From Emiliania huxleyi CCMP1516 (lineage: Eukaryota > Haptophyta > Isochrysidales > Noelaerhabdaceae): 64,000 nucleotides of DNA. The notes beneath the pieces are model-generated. The model was not told the DNA's origin, did no database searches, and saw only the letters and a list, made by a program, of their open reading frames with translations. The stretch is from assembly GCF_000372725.1 (NCBI RefSeq), contig NW_005197273.1, positions 400,395 to 464,394 of the forward strand. Direction: 5' to 3'. Made by a program: the position numbers and the translations under genes. Of this stretch, positions 1 to 9,852 are shown in pieces (the stretch's first letter is position 1; the number at the start of each line of letters is the position of its first letter).

Positions 1-239
1 CAGGTATCCATTTTAGCACTATCTTCGAAATCCCGGCCGGTACTGTTTAAGAATGAGTGAAAGAGGTTGTTGGTGTTGTCTCTGAACGGGCTCGGCTGCG
101 CCTGGGTTCGGAGCTTCAACGCCGGCCATTGCGCCGAATAAAACGGCGGCAAGTGCACAGGGGCTTCGGCGAGAGCGTCGATGCCTTGAGCTGCCCGCTA
201 ATTGCCAGGGGCTGCACCGCCGTGTACATCAAGAAGAAC

Positions 240-1135
240 TTGCAGATGTGCAAACTGTGTGTATGCCGAATCGTGACGGCGGCGAGGACGACACGGACGG
301 AGCAGGCGACAAAGGCGAATCCGACGGCGGAGGCGACGGCGACACGGACGGAGGCGGCGAAAGCGAGACCGATGGCGGCGACGGCGACGGCAAGCGAGGT
401 TGCTGCGGGGAGGGCGAGACGGAGGAAGGCAGCGGCGACGGCGACACGGACGGAGGCGGCGACGGCGACACGGACGGAGGCGGCGAAGTCGACACGACCG
501 ACGGCGGCGGGGAGAGCGATTCCAACGGCGGCGGCGGCGACGGCGACAAGGACAGAGGCGGCGAAAGCGAGACCGACGGCGGCGACGGCGACGGCGACAT
601 GGATTGAGGCGGCAAAGGTGAGATCGGCGGCGGGGATGGCAAAACGGAGGAAGGCAGCGGCGACGGCGACACGGACGGAGGCGGCGAAGGCGACACGGAC
701 AGATCCGAGGCGGCGCGACGGCGACACGGACGGCGGAGCGGCGACAGCGACACGGAAGAAGGCGACGGCGAGACCGACGGCACGGCGGGGAGGGTGAGGC
801 CGACGGCGGCAGCGGGGAGGAGTGCGGCGGCAACGGCAGCGGTGAGGGCGGCGGCGACGGCGGCGGAGAGAGCGGCGGCGACGGCGAGACCGACGGCGCG
901 GCGGGGAGGGTGAGGCCGATCATGCTTGGCGGCAGCGGGGAGGAGTGCGGCGGCAACGGCAGCGGCGAGGGCGGCGGCGACGGCGGAGGAGAGAGCGGCG
1001 GAGAGGGCGGTGGAGAAGGCCGCGGGGAGGGTGGCGGAGAGGGCGGTGGAGGCGAGGGCGGCGGCGACGGCGGAGGAGAGCGCGGAGGCGACAGTGGCGG
1101 AGAGGGCGGCGAGGAGGGTGGCGAAATCGCAATAA
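240..1135. repeat. GC-rich hexanucleotide-derived minisatellite
   Basis: The tract is built from degenerate units around GGCGAC, GACGGAGGC and GGCGGAGAG. Every frame on both strands is open for hundreds of bases because stop codons are rare. The minus strand reads as Ser-Pro-Pro repeats beside an Ala-rich stretch, which resembles the hydroxyproline-rich wall or scale proteins of algae, but that frame has no ATG at its head and no non-repetitive domain. I treat it as simple-sequence DNA that could at most be the low-complexity part of a larger gene. Confidence 0.7.
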
Positions 1136-1853
1136 TTCACCTGCGGGAACCGGGACGGCGGGGAGGGGGGGGACCGACTCGTGCCGCGGGCCGCCGGGCA
1201 GCGGCCATACCCGCTCGGCGGAGGCAGGGCTCAGAATCGGTTTCAGGCCACAAGGCTGGTGAGTTGGGCGTGACCGTCATCTATAGAACGCGCCCGCTCG
1301 GAAGTCTCGGTCTGCGGAAGGTAACGACGATTCGGCTAGGCGTCTGCGGAGGCAAAGGGCGGGCTGGCGATCCGCTACGAGGCCTGTTTGTCGCGGTCGG
1401 ACAGGCACCCGTCGCATCTGTGGACAGGTGTGACGACGGCAGTCACGAGTTTGCGGCGCAGCCGCGCACGGGGCCCCGCCGTCAGCGGCCACACATGCAA
1501 GAGCGGCACAGCATGAGTCGGGGGGGTGTCGGGGCACGACGAGGGTTGCTTCGGCTGGCGCTCTGAGGCCACCAGGCGGCCCCATTTGATGTCCGGGAGG
1601 TGCCTCCCGGACGCCTCCCGGACAGCTAACGTGCAGAGCATCGAATAGACGCCTTGCCCAAAAAAGTCAGCCTCCGGAGGCTATCGTGGGGTCGAGCCGG
1701 CGGTAGCCGTGACATGTGGTTCCACCACCCCTCGTAGGCTTTGCCTCTGACCGCCACCGTTCCCAGGCTGCCTAATGGGATGGAAAGGAAGGCTCGGCGA
1801 GCGTATAGAAGCGTGCTCGACCTCGTCGTGGCAACCTGTACGGCAGCGCTGGT
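1136..1853. other. No gene recognised
   Basis: Several overlapping open frames of 60-218 codons occur on both strands with no recognisable domain and no consistent frame. A short tandem piece of the type GCCTCCCGGAC is seen near 1600-1622. Nothing else is supported. Confidence 0.5.
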
Positions 1854-2222
1854 AGGCGCGATGAGCGTCGTGCCACCTGACCCAAGACGGGTCGCAGGCG
1901 TCGTACCGAGCGTGTCGGGACCGTGTCCTGATGTGATCTGCACGGGTGAGTCACGTCGGCGTCAAAGGAGCGACGTGCGACCTGTCAGAGCTTGATCTCC
2001 GATCTCAGCGGCGTCGAGTCGTCTCCGGCGCGCGACAAAGGTACCTCCCCAGGACGCGCAGAGGCAGCTGCGATCGGAGATCAAGCTCTGACAGGTCGCA
2101 CGTCGCTCCTTTGACGCCGACGTGACTCACCCGTGCAGATCACATGAGGAGACGGTCACGACACGCTCGGTACGACGCCTGCGATTTGTCTTGGGTCAGG
2201 TGGCACGACGCTCATCGCGCCT
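1854..2222. repeat. Foldback (inverted repeat) abutting the assembly gap
   Basis: The left arm, about 1854-2004, reappears as reverse complement at about 2072-2222, with roughly 67 bp between and only scattered mismatches. The right arm runs directly into the run of N. The mismatches between arms argue against a simple read-through artefact, but the position next to a gap makes mis-assembly possible. It could be a foldback or MITE-like element. Confidence 0.75.
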
Positions 2223-2322
2223 NNNNNNNNNNNNNNNNNNNNNNNNNNNNNNNNNNNNNNNNNNNNNNNNNNNNNNNNNNNNNNNNNNNNNNNNNNNNNN
2301 NNNNNNNNNNNNNNNNNNNNNN
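2223..2322. other. Assembly gap of 100 N
   Basis: Exactly 100 undetermined bases, the usual placeholder for a scaffold gap of unknown size. Frames drawn across it are meaningless. Confidence 0.99.
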
Positions 2323-2444
2323 GCGGGCGCCACCGCGCCACCTGCCGTGTGCGCCCGTCCACTCGGCGGGGTCGCAGCTGCCTCTGGAAGGCACCGAGAG
2401 GTACCAAATGGCGCAAATGACCAAAATCAAGATTGTGTAACGCG

Positions 2445-2520
2445 AGTTCCGGACCATAGTACCGTTTCTTCAATGTATGTGGCTCTTACGTACATTCTCG
2501 AGGTTCTCGAGGTGGATATC
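2445..2520. repeat. Short dispersed repeat with TAGTACCG and TGTATGTGGCTCTTACGTAC
   Basis: The core TGTATGTGGCTCTTACGTAC, itself a near-palindrome (TGTATGT...ACGTACA), is seen here and twice more at 4755 and 4831. The adjoining ATAGTACCGTTT also heads the repeat at 3847. This is one of several small repeat families in the window. Confidence 0.7.
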
Positions 2521-3846
2521 CTTTGGCCGCGTTGGGTAGCGAGGATTGGTGTGACGCGATCCACGCAGGCGTGTCTTCTGGCGGCCGACCGTCAGTGCAC
2601 GGAGTTGCCCCTTCTCCGACTGCCCCGGCTAGTTCCCGAGTTTCGCGGGAGTGACCCCATGCGTCAAACCCGAGACCTAGCGCGGGTGGGTTGGAGGGAG
2701 CTCGCCCCGTTCCTCCCCATCGGGCCGCGTGAGCGGCCACGCCTCGCAGATTCGTTTTCGCGCCTGGGTCAGGCGCGCGGGGCATCCCCCGGGTCGCTCG
2801 ACCAGCGATCCGAAGAGTGGCCGCTATGCGAGGGAAAGAGCGGGGCCCTCGACGCCTCAGTCCGGCCCTCCGAGGGGGGAAGGGAAGTGCGGGGTCCCCA
2901 CGGGCGCCTCAGTTCGGCCCTCCCGAGGGGGGGAGGGGAGCAAGGGGGTGGGGGGATCAGGGCGGTGGGGAGGGGTCTCGGATTTCATGTGGCTAATACT
3001 TGCCTTTCTCGGGGAGGGGCCTCAGCCAAGCGCTCATCACAGAAGTGAGAGCTGCCCGACGTCTTCCCCTCCTCCCTCGAGGCAGCGAGTAGGCAGCGAG
3101 AGGAGGTCTCGAGCGCCTATATGAAGGTATGTGAGATGGTGATGGGAATGGGTGGTCGGGCGGTCGGGCGGTCGGGCGGGCGGGCGGGCGGGCGGGCGGG
3201 CGGGCAAGCGGGGAGAGGCGGGCGGGCGGGGCGGGGCGGGCGGGCGGGGTGATCGGAGAAGTCGTATCCACAATCCGCAGCAGCGGAGCAGCCGCAGCCG
3301 CAGCAGCTGCTGCAGCAGCAGGCAGCAGCCTGCCGCAGATTGCTGCCGTTGTCTGCGCCGCGATCCGCCGCCGCGCCGCCGCGCCGCCGCCGCCTGCGCT
3401 CGCCGCCGCCTCGTAGACGACTCCTCTCGCGCTCGGAGAGCCGCGCAGCGGGCCGCGAGGTTGTGGTCAGAGAGCAGCAGGGTTGAGATCCACAAAATCG
3501 GCCAAATTTGAGGTTGCTCGAGAGAGCCTGGAAATGGTCCCGCGCCGTTGCCCCGGTGCCGGCGCATCACGTCTCAGCCGCGATGGGCCGGTTCCGCCGC
3601 GCAGTCGAGCAGCAGGAGCTCGGAGGCAACTTTGTCGACAAACTGGTCGAGCCAAAAATCGGCGAGGAAGCGGCACCGGCGGCACGCCGGGACGAATCCG
3701 GACTGATCACATTGTTCGGCACCGCGGCGGCGAGCCGCCGCGAGCCCACAGGAGAGCTGGGCGCCGCGGCACCAGACCGCGCCGCCAGCGAGGCGAGAGC
3801 AGCAGCCGACCGGCCGTGACATGGCAGTTAGACGGCGGGATTTTTA
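2521..3846. other. No confident gene; GGGC and CAG-type simple repeats
   Basis: A (GGGC)n tract lies at about 3150-3250, followed by a CAG/GCC-rich tract at about 3275-3420. A plus-strand frame at 3508-3819 has less repetitive content but I do not recognise it. The long frames crossing the simple repeats have no family features. Confidence 0.5.
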
Positions 3847-3990
3847 GATAGTACCGTTTGTCTTGTTTTGCGTTTCTTCAAACGAATCCTTTAAAGTCTC
3901 GACAATCACTCAGCTGCTTATGTGGCACCGCAGAGGCTCCCTTGGGGATGCCTGAGGCCACCCCAACCACTCACCAAGCCTTACGTAGAC
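3847..3990 (-). repeat. Dispersed repeat family B, copy 1
   Basis: About 140 bp recur as reverse complement at 57674-57806. Shared landmarks include GATAGTACCG at one end, TTCTTCAAACGAA, CAGCTGCTTATG and CCCTTGGGGATGCCTGAGGC. The TAGTACCG end motif also occurs as the palindrome TAGTACCGAATACGGTACTA at 18131-18150, which suggests a terminal inverted repeat. A small non-autonomous DNA element is possible. Confidence 0.75.
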
Positions 3991-4019
3991 GAATTGCGCG
4001 CTACTTTTTTCGTTTACCC

Positions 4020-4393
4020 ACATTATAGACACCTCACTAGACCCCACATACGGTCTCGTCCGTGCCTTGCGGCCGGCGAGATTGCTAGAGGTGGAGCATG
4101 CTGCTCTAGCCTCACATGTCACTTCCTGGCGTCTGTTGTTTGTTGTGCTCTTGTTTGTTTCTCTTGGCACCTTGGAGTGCTGGGGGGGGCGACAGGGAGG
4201 ATATGGCCTTGAGTTATGTGTACGCCAACTCAGGGTGTGTGGCAGCCAGCTGGCTGTGTGTCTTGTGAGCTTGTTTGTGTCTGTGTGTCGTTCGTGCGTG
4301 TCGTCATCATCTGTCTCGCGTCCACCCATACCGCGTTGGTGTCCAGTCCGAGCCTGGCTGTTCTTCACCTTTCTACCTACCTACCTACATTAT
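4020..4393 (+). mobile_element. SINE-like retroposon family A, copy 1 (about 360 bp)
   Basis: The body 4027-4386 is homologous to 32527-32760 and to the reverse complement of 34229-34555. It ends in a (CTAC)n tail. It is flanked by the 7-bp repeat ACATTAT at 4020-4026 and 4387-4393, which reads as a target-site duplication. The uninterrupted sequence GTTTACCCACATTATGCGAG exists at 18153-18172, so it also acts as an empty-site analogue. Copies share the 3' end and differ at the 5' end, as expected of target-primed reverse transcription. I see no clear tRNA-like A and B boxes, so the head is unassigned; it may be a truncated LINE end instead. Confidence 0.82.
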
Positions 4394-4479
4394 GCGAGTA
4401 CAGGATCGAGGTGTGCACACCGCTGCACTCGTGCTTTTGTGTTTTAGTTTTAAATTTAAAGCCGTAATGCCGTGGGGCT

Positions 4480-4655
4480 CACCTCTGTCGGTTCGTACAC
4501 GTGGAGACGCGAGGGTCGTTTTGTGCAACTGACAACGAACCGGGGATGAGCGCGATTTCCGGCCCCCGCAACAGGGCATGCACAACGGTCAACGCCGCTC
4601 CGCTCCGCGCGCACCTCCAAGGTGAGCGCTGAAGGCTCGCACGGAGCGGGCCGAC
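4480..4655 (+). repeat. Dispersed repeat family C, copy 1
   Basis: About 165 bp, with landmarks ACACGTGGAGACGCGAGGGT, CAACTGACAACGAACCGGGG and CTCCAAGGTGAGCGCTGAAG, recur nearly exactly at 5919-6071. Its ACGTGGAGACGCGAGGG core also occurs at 22635 inside an intron and at 55580 in reverse. Confidence 0.85.
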
Positions 4656-4754
4656 GAGGCGGCACACACGCGGGCTCCTGCTCGTTACTTTGGCTTGCCG
4701 ATATGCATCCAAAGTTCCACGCTAGCTCCTCCCTCGTCACGTCTATCTTTTTAA

Positions 4755-4882
4755 TGTATGTGGCTCTTACGTACATTCCCGGAGGAGGACTGCTGACAGG
4801 GTTTGCGATGAGGAGTGACCCGATTTTTTTAGTGTATGTGGCTCTTACGTACATTCCCGGAGGAGGACTGCTGACAGGGTTT
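4755..4882 (+). repeat. Tandem pair of a 55-bp repeat
   Basis: Two near-identical units share TGTATGTGGCTCTTACGTAC and CCCGGAGGAGGACTGCTGAC. A third, diverged version of the second half is at about 5820-5850. Confidence 0.85.
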
Positions 4883-4922
4883 TTGCAGTATCTCGCAAAT
4901 GCCGTCCGGGCTTGCTGGGGTG

Positions 4923-5606
4923 TTATTGCGTTCGATCCGCCTTCGTCCCCGCCTTGTATCCCATCTCCTTGCGGTGGCTCCTGTATGAGTCCCCATATGA
5001 CCATGTGATTTCTTGGCCTTCCTTGACTCCTCTCTCTGCAAACAGGACCATCACCTGCGCAGCTGCCTTGCCTAATTGTACCTCCTCGTAGCGTACGAAG
5101 TGCGTCGCCCTCGTGCCACGATTCGGCTCATTCGATGCTGCAGGCCAATCGAAGTTACAGCGCGCCGCGACGCTGTCAAAGTCGTCCTCGCTCTCGTCGT
5201 CACTTCCATCCAGCTGCGTCCCCCCTGCTGCCGTGTGTCGTGACAGTTCGTCTGGTACTGTCTCTGGTGGCTGCGCCGTTCCTGTCCGGAAGATCTCCCC
5301 AGTGTAGATGCTACACACCTCGAATTTTTCCAGCCTCCTCGTCGCCAGTAGGCCTAGTTCCCCTTCCGCTATGCTAGAGGGGCCTACCTTCGCCCCTACC
5401 ACCGTGCCGCCCGTCGTTAGCATGGCCGTCGTTACTTTCGCCGCCGCCTCTGCTGCTTGTCGGCGGAGCGCCTCGCGCCTTCCCTCGTCTCCATGCTCCT
5501 GGTCTTGTTCTCTTTGTTTTCCTGCGCTTCCTGTCGCTGGGCCGGCGACGTATCCTGCCGTCTGCGTCCGCGTCCTGGCGGGCCGCTTTTCCTTCCCCTC
5601 GTCCCG
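4923..5606 (-). CDS. SET-domain protein, copy 1 (partial)
   Basis: The open frame runs 5423 down to 4923 and stays open upstream to about 5606. It reads as the end of a SET-domain lysine methyltransferase: a GLLATRRLEKFEV stretch with CSIYTGEIF matches the N-terminal SET strands, and GQEITWSYGDSY matches the C-terminal motif that binds S-adenosylmethionine and the lysine channel. The segment between is short and carries an acidic insert (DGSDDESEDDFDS), and the classical NHS motif is represented only by SNEPN, so activity is uncertain. Lys/Arg/Glu-rich sequence lies N-terminal. A second copy is at 51206-52265, so the sequence is duplicated. The true start is not visible; SET-like non-histone methyltransferase is the safest reading. 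Confidence 0.65.
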   Translation of the reverse strand, partial: RDEGKEKRPARTRTQTAGYVAGPATGSAGKQREQDQEHGDEGRREALRRQAAEAAAKVTTAMLTTGGTVVGAKVGPSSIAEGELGLLATRRLEKFEVCSIYTGEIFRTGTAQPPETVPDELSRHTAAGGTQLDGSDDESEDDFDSVAARCNFDWPAASNEPNRGTRATHFVRYEEVQLGKAAAQVMVLFAERGVKEGQEITWSYGDSYRSHRKEMGYKAGTKADRTQ

Positions 5607-5918
5607 TCTGTGCAGCGTTCCCGGGTCCTCACTGGCTTGCCGGGGTCATGCCTCCCCCCCCCTCTAGCGCCGCCGGAGGCGGCGTAGCTTCCGAGAAGCT
5701 CGGTCAGACACACGGGAGGTGAGAGACGGACACCACATCATTACGAATCAACGAATGACGCAAAAATACGTCACGGAGAGCGTGTAGAATGGCTACTCGA
5801 GTATATTTCGCCGAGAGCGCGAACATACCCGAAGGTGAACTGCTGACGGGGTTTGATGAGGGGCGGTTCCGACAGGGGCGTCTCGTGGTATAAACCACAC
5901 TGGGCACTGGACCGCCTG

Positions 5919-6071
5919 CGCGTACACGTGGAGACGCGAGGGTCGTTTTGTGCAACTGACAACGAACCGGGGATGAGCGCGATTTCCGGCCCCGCAACAG
6001 GGCATGCACAGCGCCGCTCCGCTCCGCGCGCACCTCCAAGGTGAGCGCTGAAGGCTCGCACAGAGCGGGTC
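5919..6071 (+). repeat. Dispersed repeat family C, copy 2
   Basis: Nearly identical to 4490-4655, apart from a small deletion after the shared GGGCATGCACA. The two lie in direct orientation about 1.4 kb apart on either side of the SET copy. Confidence 0.85.
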
Positions 6072-6110
6072 TGTGCATTCATGCTCATCTGCGCGCGTGC
6101 GTCGCATCAT

Positions 6111-6523
6111 TCAGAAGGCCATCCAGCCTCCGTCCACCATCAGGTTGTGCCCGGTCTGGTACGAGCCCGCCTCGTCGCTCGCCAGCCAGCACACCGCGCT
6201 CGCAACATCGGCGGGCGTGCCGAGCCGCTTGCACGGCGTCCTGTCGTACGAGTACTGGGACACCGGACGCGCCGCCTCCTTCACGATCTTACCCGGCGCG
6301 ACGCCGTTGCACGCGATCAGCTGCTCGGCGTAGTCGACGGCGATCTGCTTGGTCATGTAGACGGCGGCGGCCTTGGAGGTGCCGTATGCGAGGTTGCCCG
6401 GGCACGCCACCATGCCGTGCTGCGAGGTGATGTTGATCAGCTTGCCGCGCAAGCCCGTCTGTGCGCGCGGCTCTTGCCGCAGGAACTGCTCGACGGCAAC
6501 CTGCGCGCCGACCCGCGCGCGCC
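6111..6523 (-). CDS. Short-chain dehydrogenase/reductase, 3' exon
   Basis: The frame encodes the catalytic half of a classical SDR. It shows INITSQHG with the catalytic Ser, YGTSKAA with the YxxxK Tyr-Lys pair, CNGVAPGKI after the active site, and the C-terminal DVASAVCWLASDEA and LMVDGGW signatures. The family oxidises or reduces alcohols and ketones with NAD(P)(H). The N-terminal Rossmann half with its GxxxGxG loop is absent. On the minus strand a plausible acceptor, GCGCGCAG before GTTGCCGTCGAG, sits near 6520, so the rest should lie in upstream exons; I do not find them within the next 2 kb, where an unrelated gene sits. Either a long intron separates them or this is a truncated copy. Confidence 0.8.
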
Positions 6524-6564
6524 CCACCCCGGCCGGGACGTACAATACTTTCTTTTTCCGCATT

Positions 6565-6620
6565 AAAATAAACTGGCACAAACGGGGCACAAACGGGGCA
6601 CAAACGGGGCACAAAGGCAA
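6565..6620. repeat. 12-bp tandem repeat, four units
   Basis: ACAAACGGGGCA is repeated four times, the last unit slightly changed, just upstream of the SDR exon. Confidence 0.85.
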
Positions 6621-7010
6621 GGCTACAACACGGGAGGCACGTACAGTGGGTGCGGGCATTAAGAAAACAGGACTCCGCGGCACGCCGCCGTTTCTAAGCC
6701 TTTCCACAGCCCTCATGCACCCCACGCCGTGGTTTCTTAGCTCCGGCCGGCACGAAGCTTGAGTTTTAGGTAAGAGGTAAGCTGCGGTCCGCGAGGGCGA
6801 TGCCAGAGTCTGCCGCCGAGTCGGCTCTCTGTCTGGATGACGGGAAGACGCACACACGCCTCCACCCACTCCACTCAGAACACCGCAGACATGGAAAGTG
6901 ACAAGTGCGCGCCGCAGGCGAAGAGAAATTTTGAGCTGGGCCTCCCGTTCACACTCGAGCCTCGTGTCTGGCCTTTTCTCGGGGCCGCGCCTGCGGCTCG
7001 CCGTGGTTTC

Positions 7011-7712
7011 TTAGATTTTTGCGGAAATCGCTGGCGGTGGTGAGGGGGGTGGTGGCAAGGGCAGTGGCGGCGATGGCATTGGCGGGGAGGGTGGTGGAGG
7101 AGAGGGATGCGGATATGGCGGCGGCGACGAGGGCGGTGGCGTAAAGGGCGGCGGTGGTGCTGGGGGTGGCGGGGAGGGCGGCGGCGGGCGTGGAGGTGCG
7201 CCTGCAGATGGTGCAGGCGGCACTGGCGGCTCAACATCATAGTCATTCGCAGGCGGCACTGGGGGCTGCACATCATAGTCATACGGGTATGCGGGGAGGG
7301 AGGGCGGCGGTGGATTTGGGGGTGGATAGTTTGGCTTCGAGCCCATGGAGCCCATATCTTTGGAGCCCACGAGCCCACGCCGTCCACCTTGGGCGTCGGC
7401 GGGTTTCACAATGCAGTTGGCCGTGACGGCCCGGATCTCGTTGTCGGCCAGGAGGTCGTCGATCGCCGCGTCGCTCGCATGGACTGCGATCGCCTCGACC
7501 GATAGCTCTTGAGCGATCTCTGCGCCGACCGACAGAGCTTTGGCTCGTAGCGCGGGGGACGGGAGCGCGGTTGGCGAGAGCACTACCAGAAAGCCGTCAT
7601 GGCCGTCGTGGCACTCTTGGATGGACTCTTGGAGGCGGCGGCGGCGGCGGGAGGCGCCGGGATTAATGGGGATCGCCGCGGTGAGCGAGAGCACGGCGGC
7701 GAGTGCGTCCAT
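7011..7712 (-). CDS. Secreted Pro-rich protein
   Basis: A complete 233-codon frame starts at an ATG and ends in a stop. Residues 1-20 form a likely signal peptide (MDALAAVLSLTAAIPINPGA). Residues 30-110 form a small, non-repetitive domain with alternating Ala-rich helices (AEIAQELSVEAIAVHASDAA). From about residue 125 to the end the protein is Tyr-Pro then Pro-Ser/Pro-rich, including two YDYDV or NDYDVEPPVPP repeats. This layout matches hydroxyproline-rich extracellular matrix or scale proteins of algae; the folded part is not one I recognise. It sits between the SDR exon and the DUF3431 gene, all on the minus strand. Confidence 0.7.
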   Translation of the reverse strand: MDALAAVLSLTAAIPINPGASRRRRRLQESIQECHDGHDGFLVVLSPTALPSPALRAKALSVGAEIAQELSVEAIAVHASDAAIDDLLADNEIRAVTANCIVKPADAQGGRRGLVGSKDMGSMGSKPNYPPPNPPPPSLPAYPYDYDVQPPVPPANDYDVEPPVPPAPSAGAPPRPPPPSPPPPAPPPPFTPPPSSPPPYPHPSPPPPSPPMPSPPLPLPPPPSPPPAISAKI

Positions 7713-7798
7713 CGGGTGACATGACAGTGGACCACCGCGTCGCGGTCGCGTTAACGTTTGTCGTTTCGCCCGACGCCCGTCCCTTCACAGCCTTGTTA

Positions 7799-7942
7799 TT
7801 GAGAATTTTACAACAAAACTCCCTCGCACAACACTGGGCACGGGACTGGCGCGCACTGGCACTAACACAGGTACTGACGTACACCACGGGAGCCGCCTAA
7901 GCGACTCCTGCGAGGGCGGCGAGGCACTTAGCTCCGTGCACC
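7799..7942 (-). repeat. Dispersed repeat family E, copy in reverse
   Basis: Its reverse complement contains GTGCACGGAGCTAAGTGCCT, GGAGTCGCTTAGGCGGCTCC and GGGAGTTTTGTTGTAAAATT. The same blocks recur at 42601-42715, 19791-19945, 63392-63565, 43068-43158 and twice in 52024-52182. Confidence 0.85.
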
Positions 7943-7958
7943 CGCCCGCCCCCGTTCG

Positions 7959-8891
7959 TTAGTTATTGAGAAGAAAATACCTCCTATGGCTGTGCGCTGG
8001 TCTGTGAGAGGTTGACTGCGGACAGTTCTCCCGCGTCGTCACGCAGCAGTGGAATGGCCCGCTCGCGTTGGACGCGCTCATGCCGTGGCGGTTGGCGCCA
8101 CCGCGACTGCAAGGGTTGCAGTGCTTCTCCATACGAGCCGGCTGCCCGAGCAGTACGTGCCAGATGTGCTCAAAGGCGGAGCCCGCCCAGTTGAGGCCAA
8201 AGTTGGCCCGCTTGTCGAGCTGAGTCGCCTTCTCTGCGCTGGCGCCGTCAAAGGTGAGGGCCACCTCGCTGCCCACCTCGTACAGCTGCCGTGGGTTCCT
8301 GCGCAGTGCGCGGCGCGACGCGAGGAACTGCGCGCAACAATCGAACGACACGGTCCTGATGCCCTTTGGCGACCTCGGCAGGTGCGGCGTCTCCTCAAAC
8401 GGGAAGCCGGTGCCCCACTGGTTCCAGAGCTCCGTGTATCCCGGCTGCCAGTCTTCGTAGTGCAGGGAACGGTCTGTGACGTAGATGGTCGGCACGATCG
8501 GCAGGAAGTCGGCGGCGGCGTCCACAGTCCATTCTCGAGGCTCCTCGCGCCACAGGCAATCCGACACGCGGTTCAGCAGGGAAGGGTCGCCGTGCGGCTT
8601 GCCTTGGAGGAAGATGACCCACTGCGGCAGCGTGTCGTAGCGCTCGGCAATATATCGCAAGTACGACGGCGCCTCGCGTCCACGGTTGGGCATGAAGCGG
8701 CGGCGGCAGCACTCGCCGCAGGTCATATTGCGCATTGCGTCCGGCGTCACGTACGAGGGACTGCGCGTGCCTGAGTCGACAACTTGATAGAGCGTGATGG
8801 GCGACCCGCGCACCAGCGGCGAGATGCTCTCGTACGGCTCGTCCCAGCGCGCCCAGACAAACTCGAGCCAGCCGCCGAAGGTGCAAGCCAT
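7959..8891 (-). CDS. DUF3431-family protein
   Basis: The frame is open from 9035, but the first ATG is at 8891. It matches DUF3431 proteins, glycosyltransferase-like eukaryotic proteins of unknown reaction. The signs are VWARWDEPYES near the start, MPNRGREAPSYLRYI followed by FLQGKPHGDPS, and the C-terminal SAFEHIWHVLLG. A CxxCCRRR cluster precedes the GRE motif. A signal or anchor segment, usual in the family, would lie in an upstream exon that I cannot place. The last codons (HRRYFLLNN) and the stop come from dispersed repeat family F, so the C-terminus has been recruited from a repeat. The gene is bracketed by two direct copies of that repeat. Confidence 0.8.
   Translation of the reverse strand: MACTFGGWLEFVWARWDEPYESISPLVRGSPITLYQVVDSGTRSPSYVTPDAMRNMTCGECCRRRFMPNRGREAPSYLRYIAERYDTLPQWVIFLQGKPHGDPSLLNRVSDCLWREEPREWTVDAAADFLPIVPTIYVTDRSLHYEDWQPGYTELWNQWGTGFPFEETPHLPRSPKGIRTVSFDCCAQFLASRRALRRNPRQLYEVGSEVALTFDGASAEKATQLDKRANFGLNWAGSAFEHIWHVLLGQPARMEKHCNPCSRGGANRHGMSASNASGPFHCCVTTRENCPQSTSHRPAHSHRRYFLLNN
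7964..8017 (+). repeat. Dispersed repeat family F, copy 1
   Basis: TTATTGAGAAGAAAATACCT and GGTCTGTGAGAGGTT match 9123-9203 and, reversed, 45083-45143. It supplies the stop codon of the DUF3431 gene. Confidence 0.8.
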
Positions 8892-9118
8892 GGGGTCGGT
8901 CCTGCGCGTCGCCACAGACGGCGGCGCGCGAGAGCTGTTGCGAGTGGTGCTGGGCGAAGCCCCAGGCGCTGCCGGAGAGGCTGTGCCGTAGTCGGTGCGG
9001 TCGACGGCGCTCGGGCCCGGTGCCCCAACTGCCAACCTCTTTGGCGCGATTTGTGGATGATTCTCTTGGTTGGCCGGGCGGCGCGATGCCGGGGCCGCCC
9101 TGGCTTTCGACGAGACAA

Positions 9119-9205
9119 ATCTTGCGATTCACAGCCTTGTTATTGAGAAGAAAATACCTCCGATGGCGCTGTGCGCTGGCCTGTGAGAGGTTCACACACA
9201 CTCCA
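9119..9205 (+). repeat. Dispersed repeat family F, copy 2
   Basis: CACAGCCTTGTTATTGAGAA then ATACCTCCGATGGCGCTGTG match 7964-8017 and the reversed copies at 45083-45143 and 45718-45752. The first half also joins family E at 7780-7800. Confidence 0.8.
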
Positions 9206-9850
9206 CTTTCGGGGTGTGCACTGTAACTAGTCGGCCCCGTGAACCCCTTCACGTGACGGTTTTGAAAAGCGGCCGCGCAAGCTATGACCACACGTGCACC
9301 GGTCTCTCAAAGAGATTGTGACGGGGGCGGCCCGGTGTCACCTAGAGGGATAACTTGCGGCTTCCCACGCATGGGCCCTCAGGCGCTCACACGAGAGCGG
9401 GCCTCCTGCACAGCGCCGCCCGCCGGCGCCGCATGGTGAAAGCTGATGTTGCCTACAACGCACGGAACCCTCGGTCCGGACGTGGCCGACACATTGGCCG
9501 CGCAACCCGGACGGTGCCGCTACCGACGCAGCCGGCGGCCGCCGCCACAGCCTGCCCCGCCTCTCCGGTGCCGCCGGCGGTCTGTTCTGCTGGCTGTGCC
9601 GCGGCGCCGGTGCAATCGAGGGAGACCACGCAGCCCTCGAAGGGGCGGAGGTACCTAACACTCGTCCGCCAACCACTTCTGCGCACCGGCGCCTACAGCC
9701 GGAGCCCTCGAATGTGGCGGAGGGCCTCCCTCCGCTTAGGGCTGCAGGGAAGGGACTCCCGCTCCCACCCCCCCCCCCCCTCTCACGGAGAAGTGGCCGG
9801 TCGGTTTTCCATTGCCCCTCTCTCTACCCGAGGCGCCCCGTCTACTCATT
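9206..9850. other. No gene recognised
   Basis: Short overlapping frames only. A run of C occurs at about 9770-9780. No domain, repeat or RNA is evident. Confidence 0.5.
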
Positions 9851-9852
9851 CG

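Noticed and set aside
229-1140. Ser-Pro-rich 303-codon minus frame as a wall glycoprotein
   Set aside because: It coincides with a simple repeat that is open in all frames, starts without ATG and has no folded domain; kept only as a remark under the repeat.
8012-8774. Plus-strand frames opposite the DUF3431 gene
   Set aside because: They are shadows of the minus-strand coding region; only the minus frame carries family motifs.
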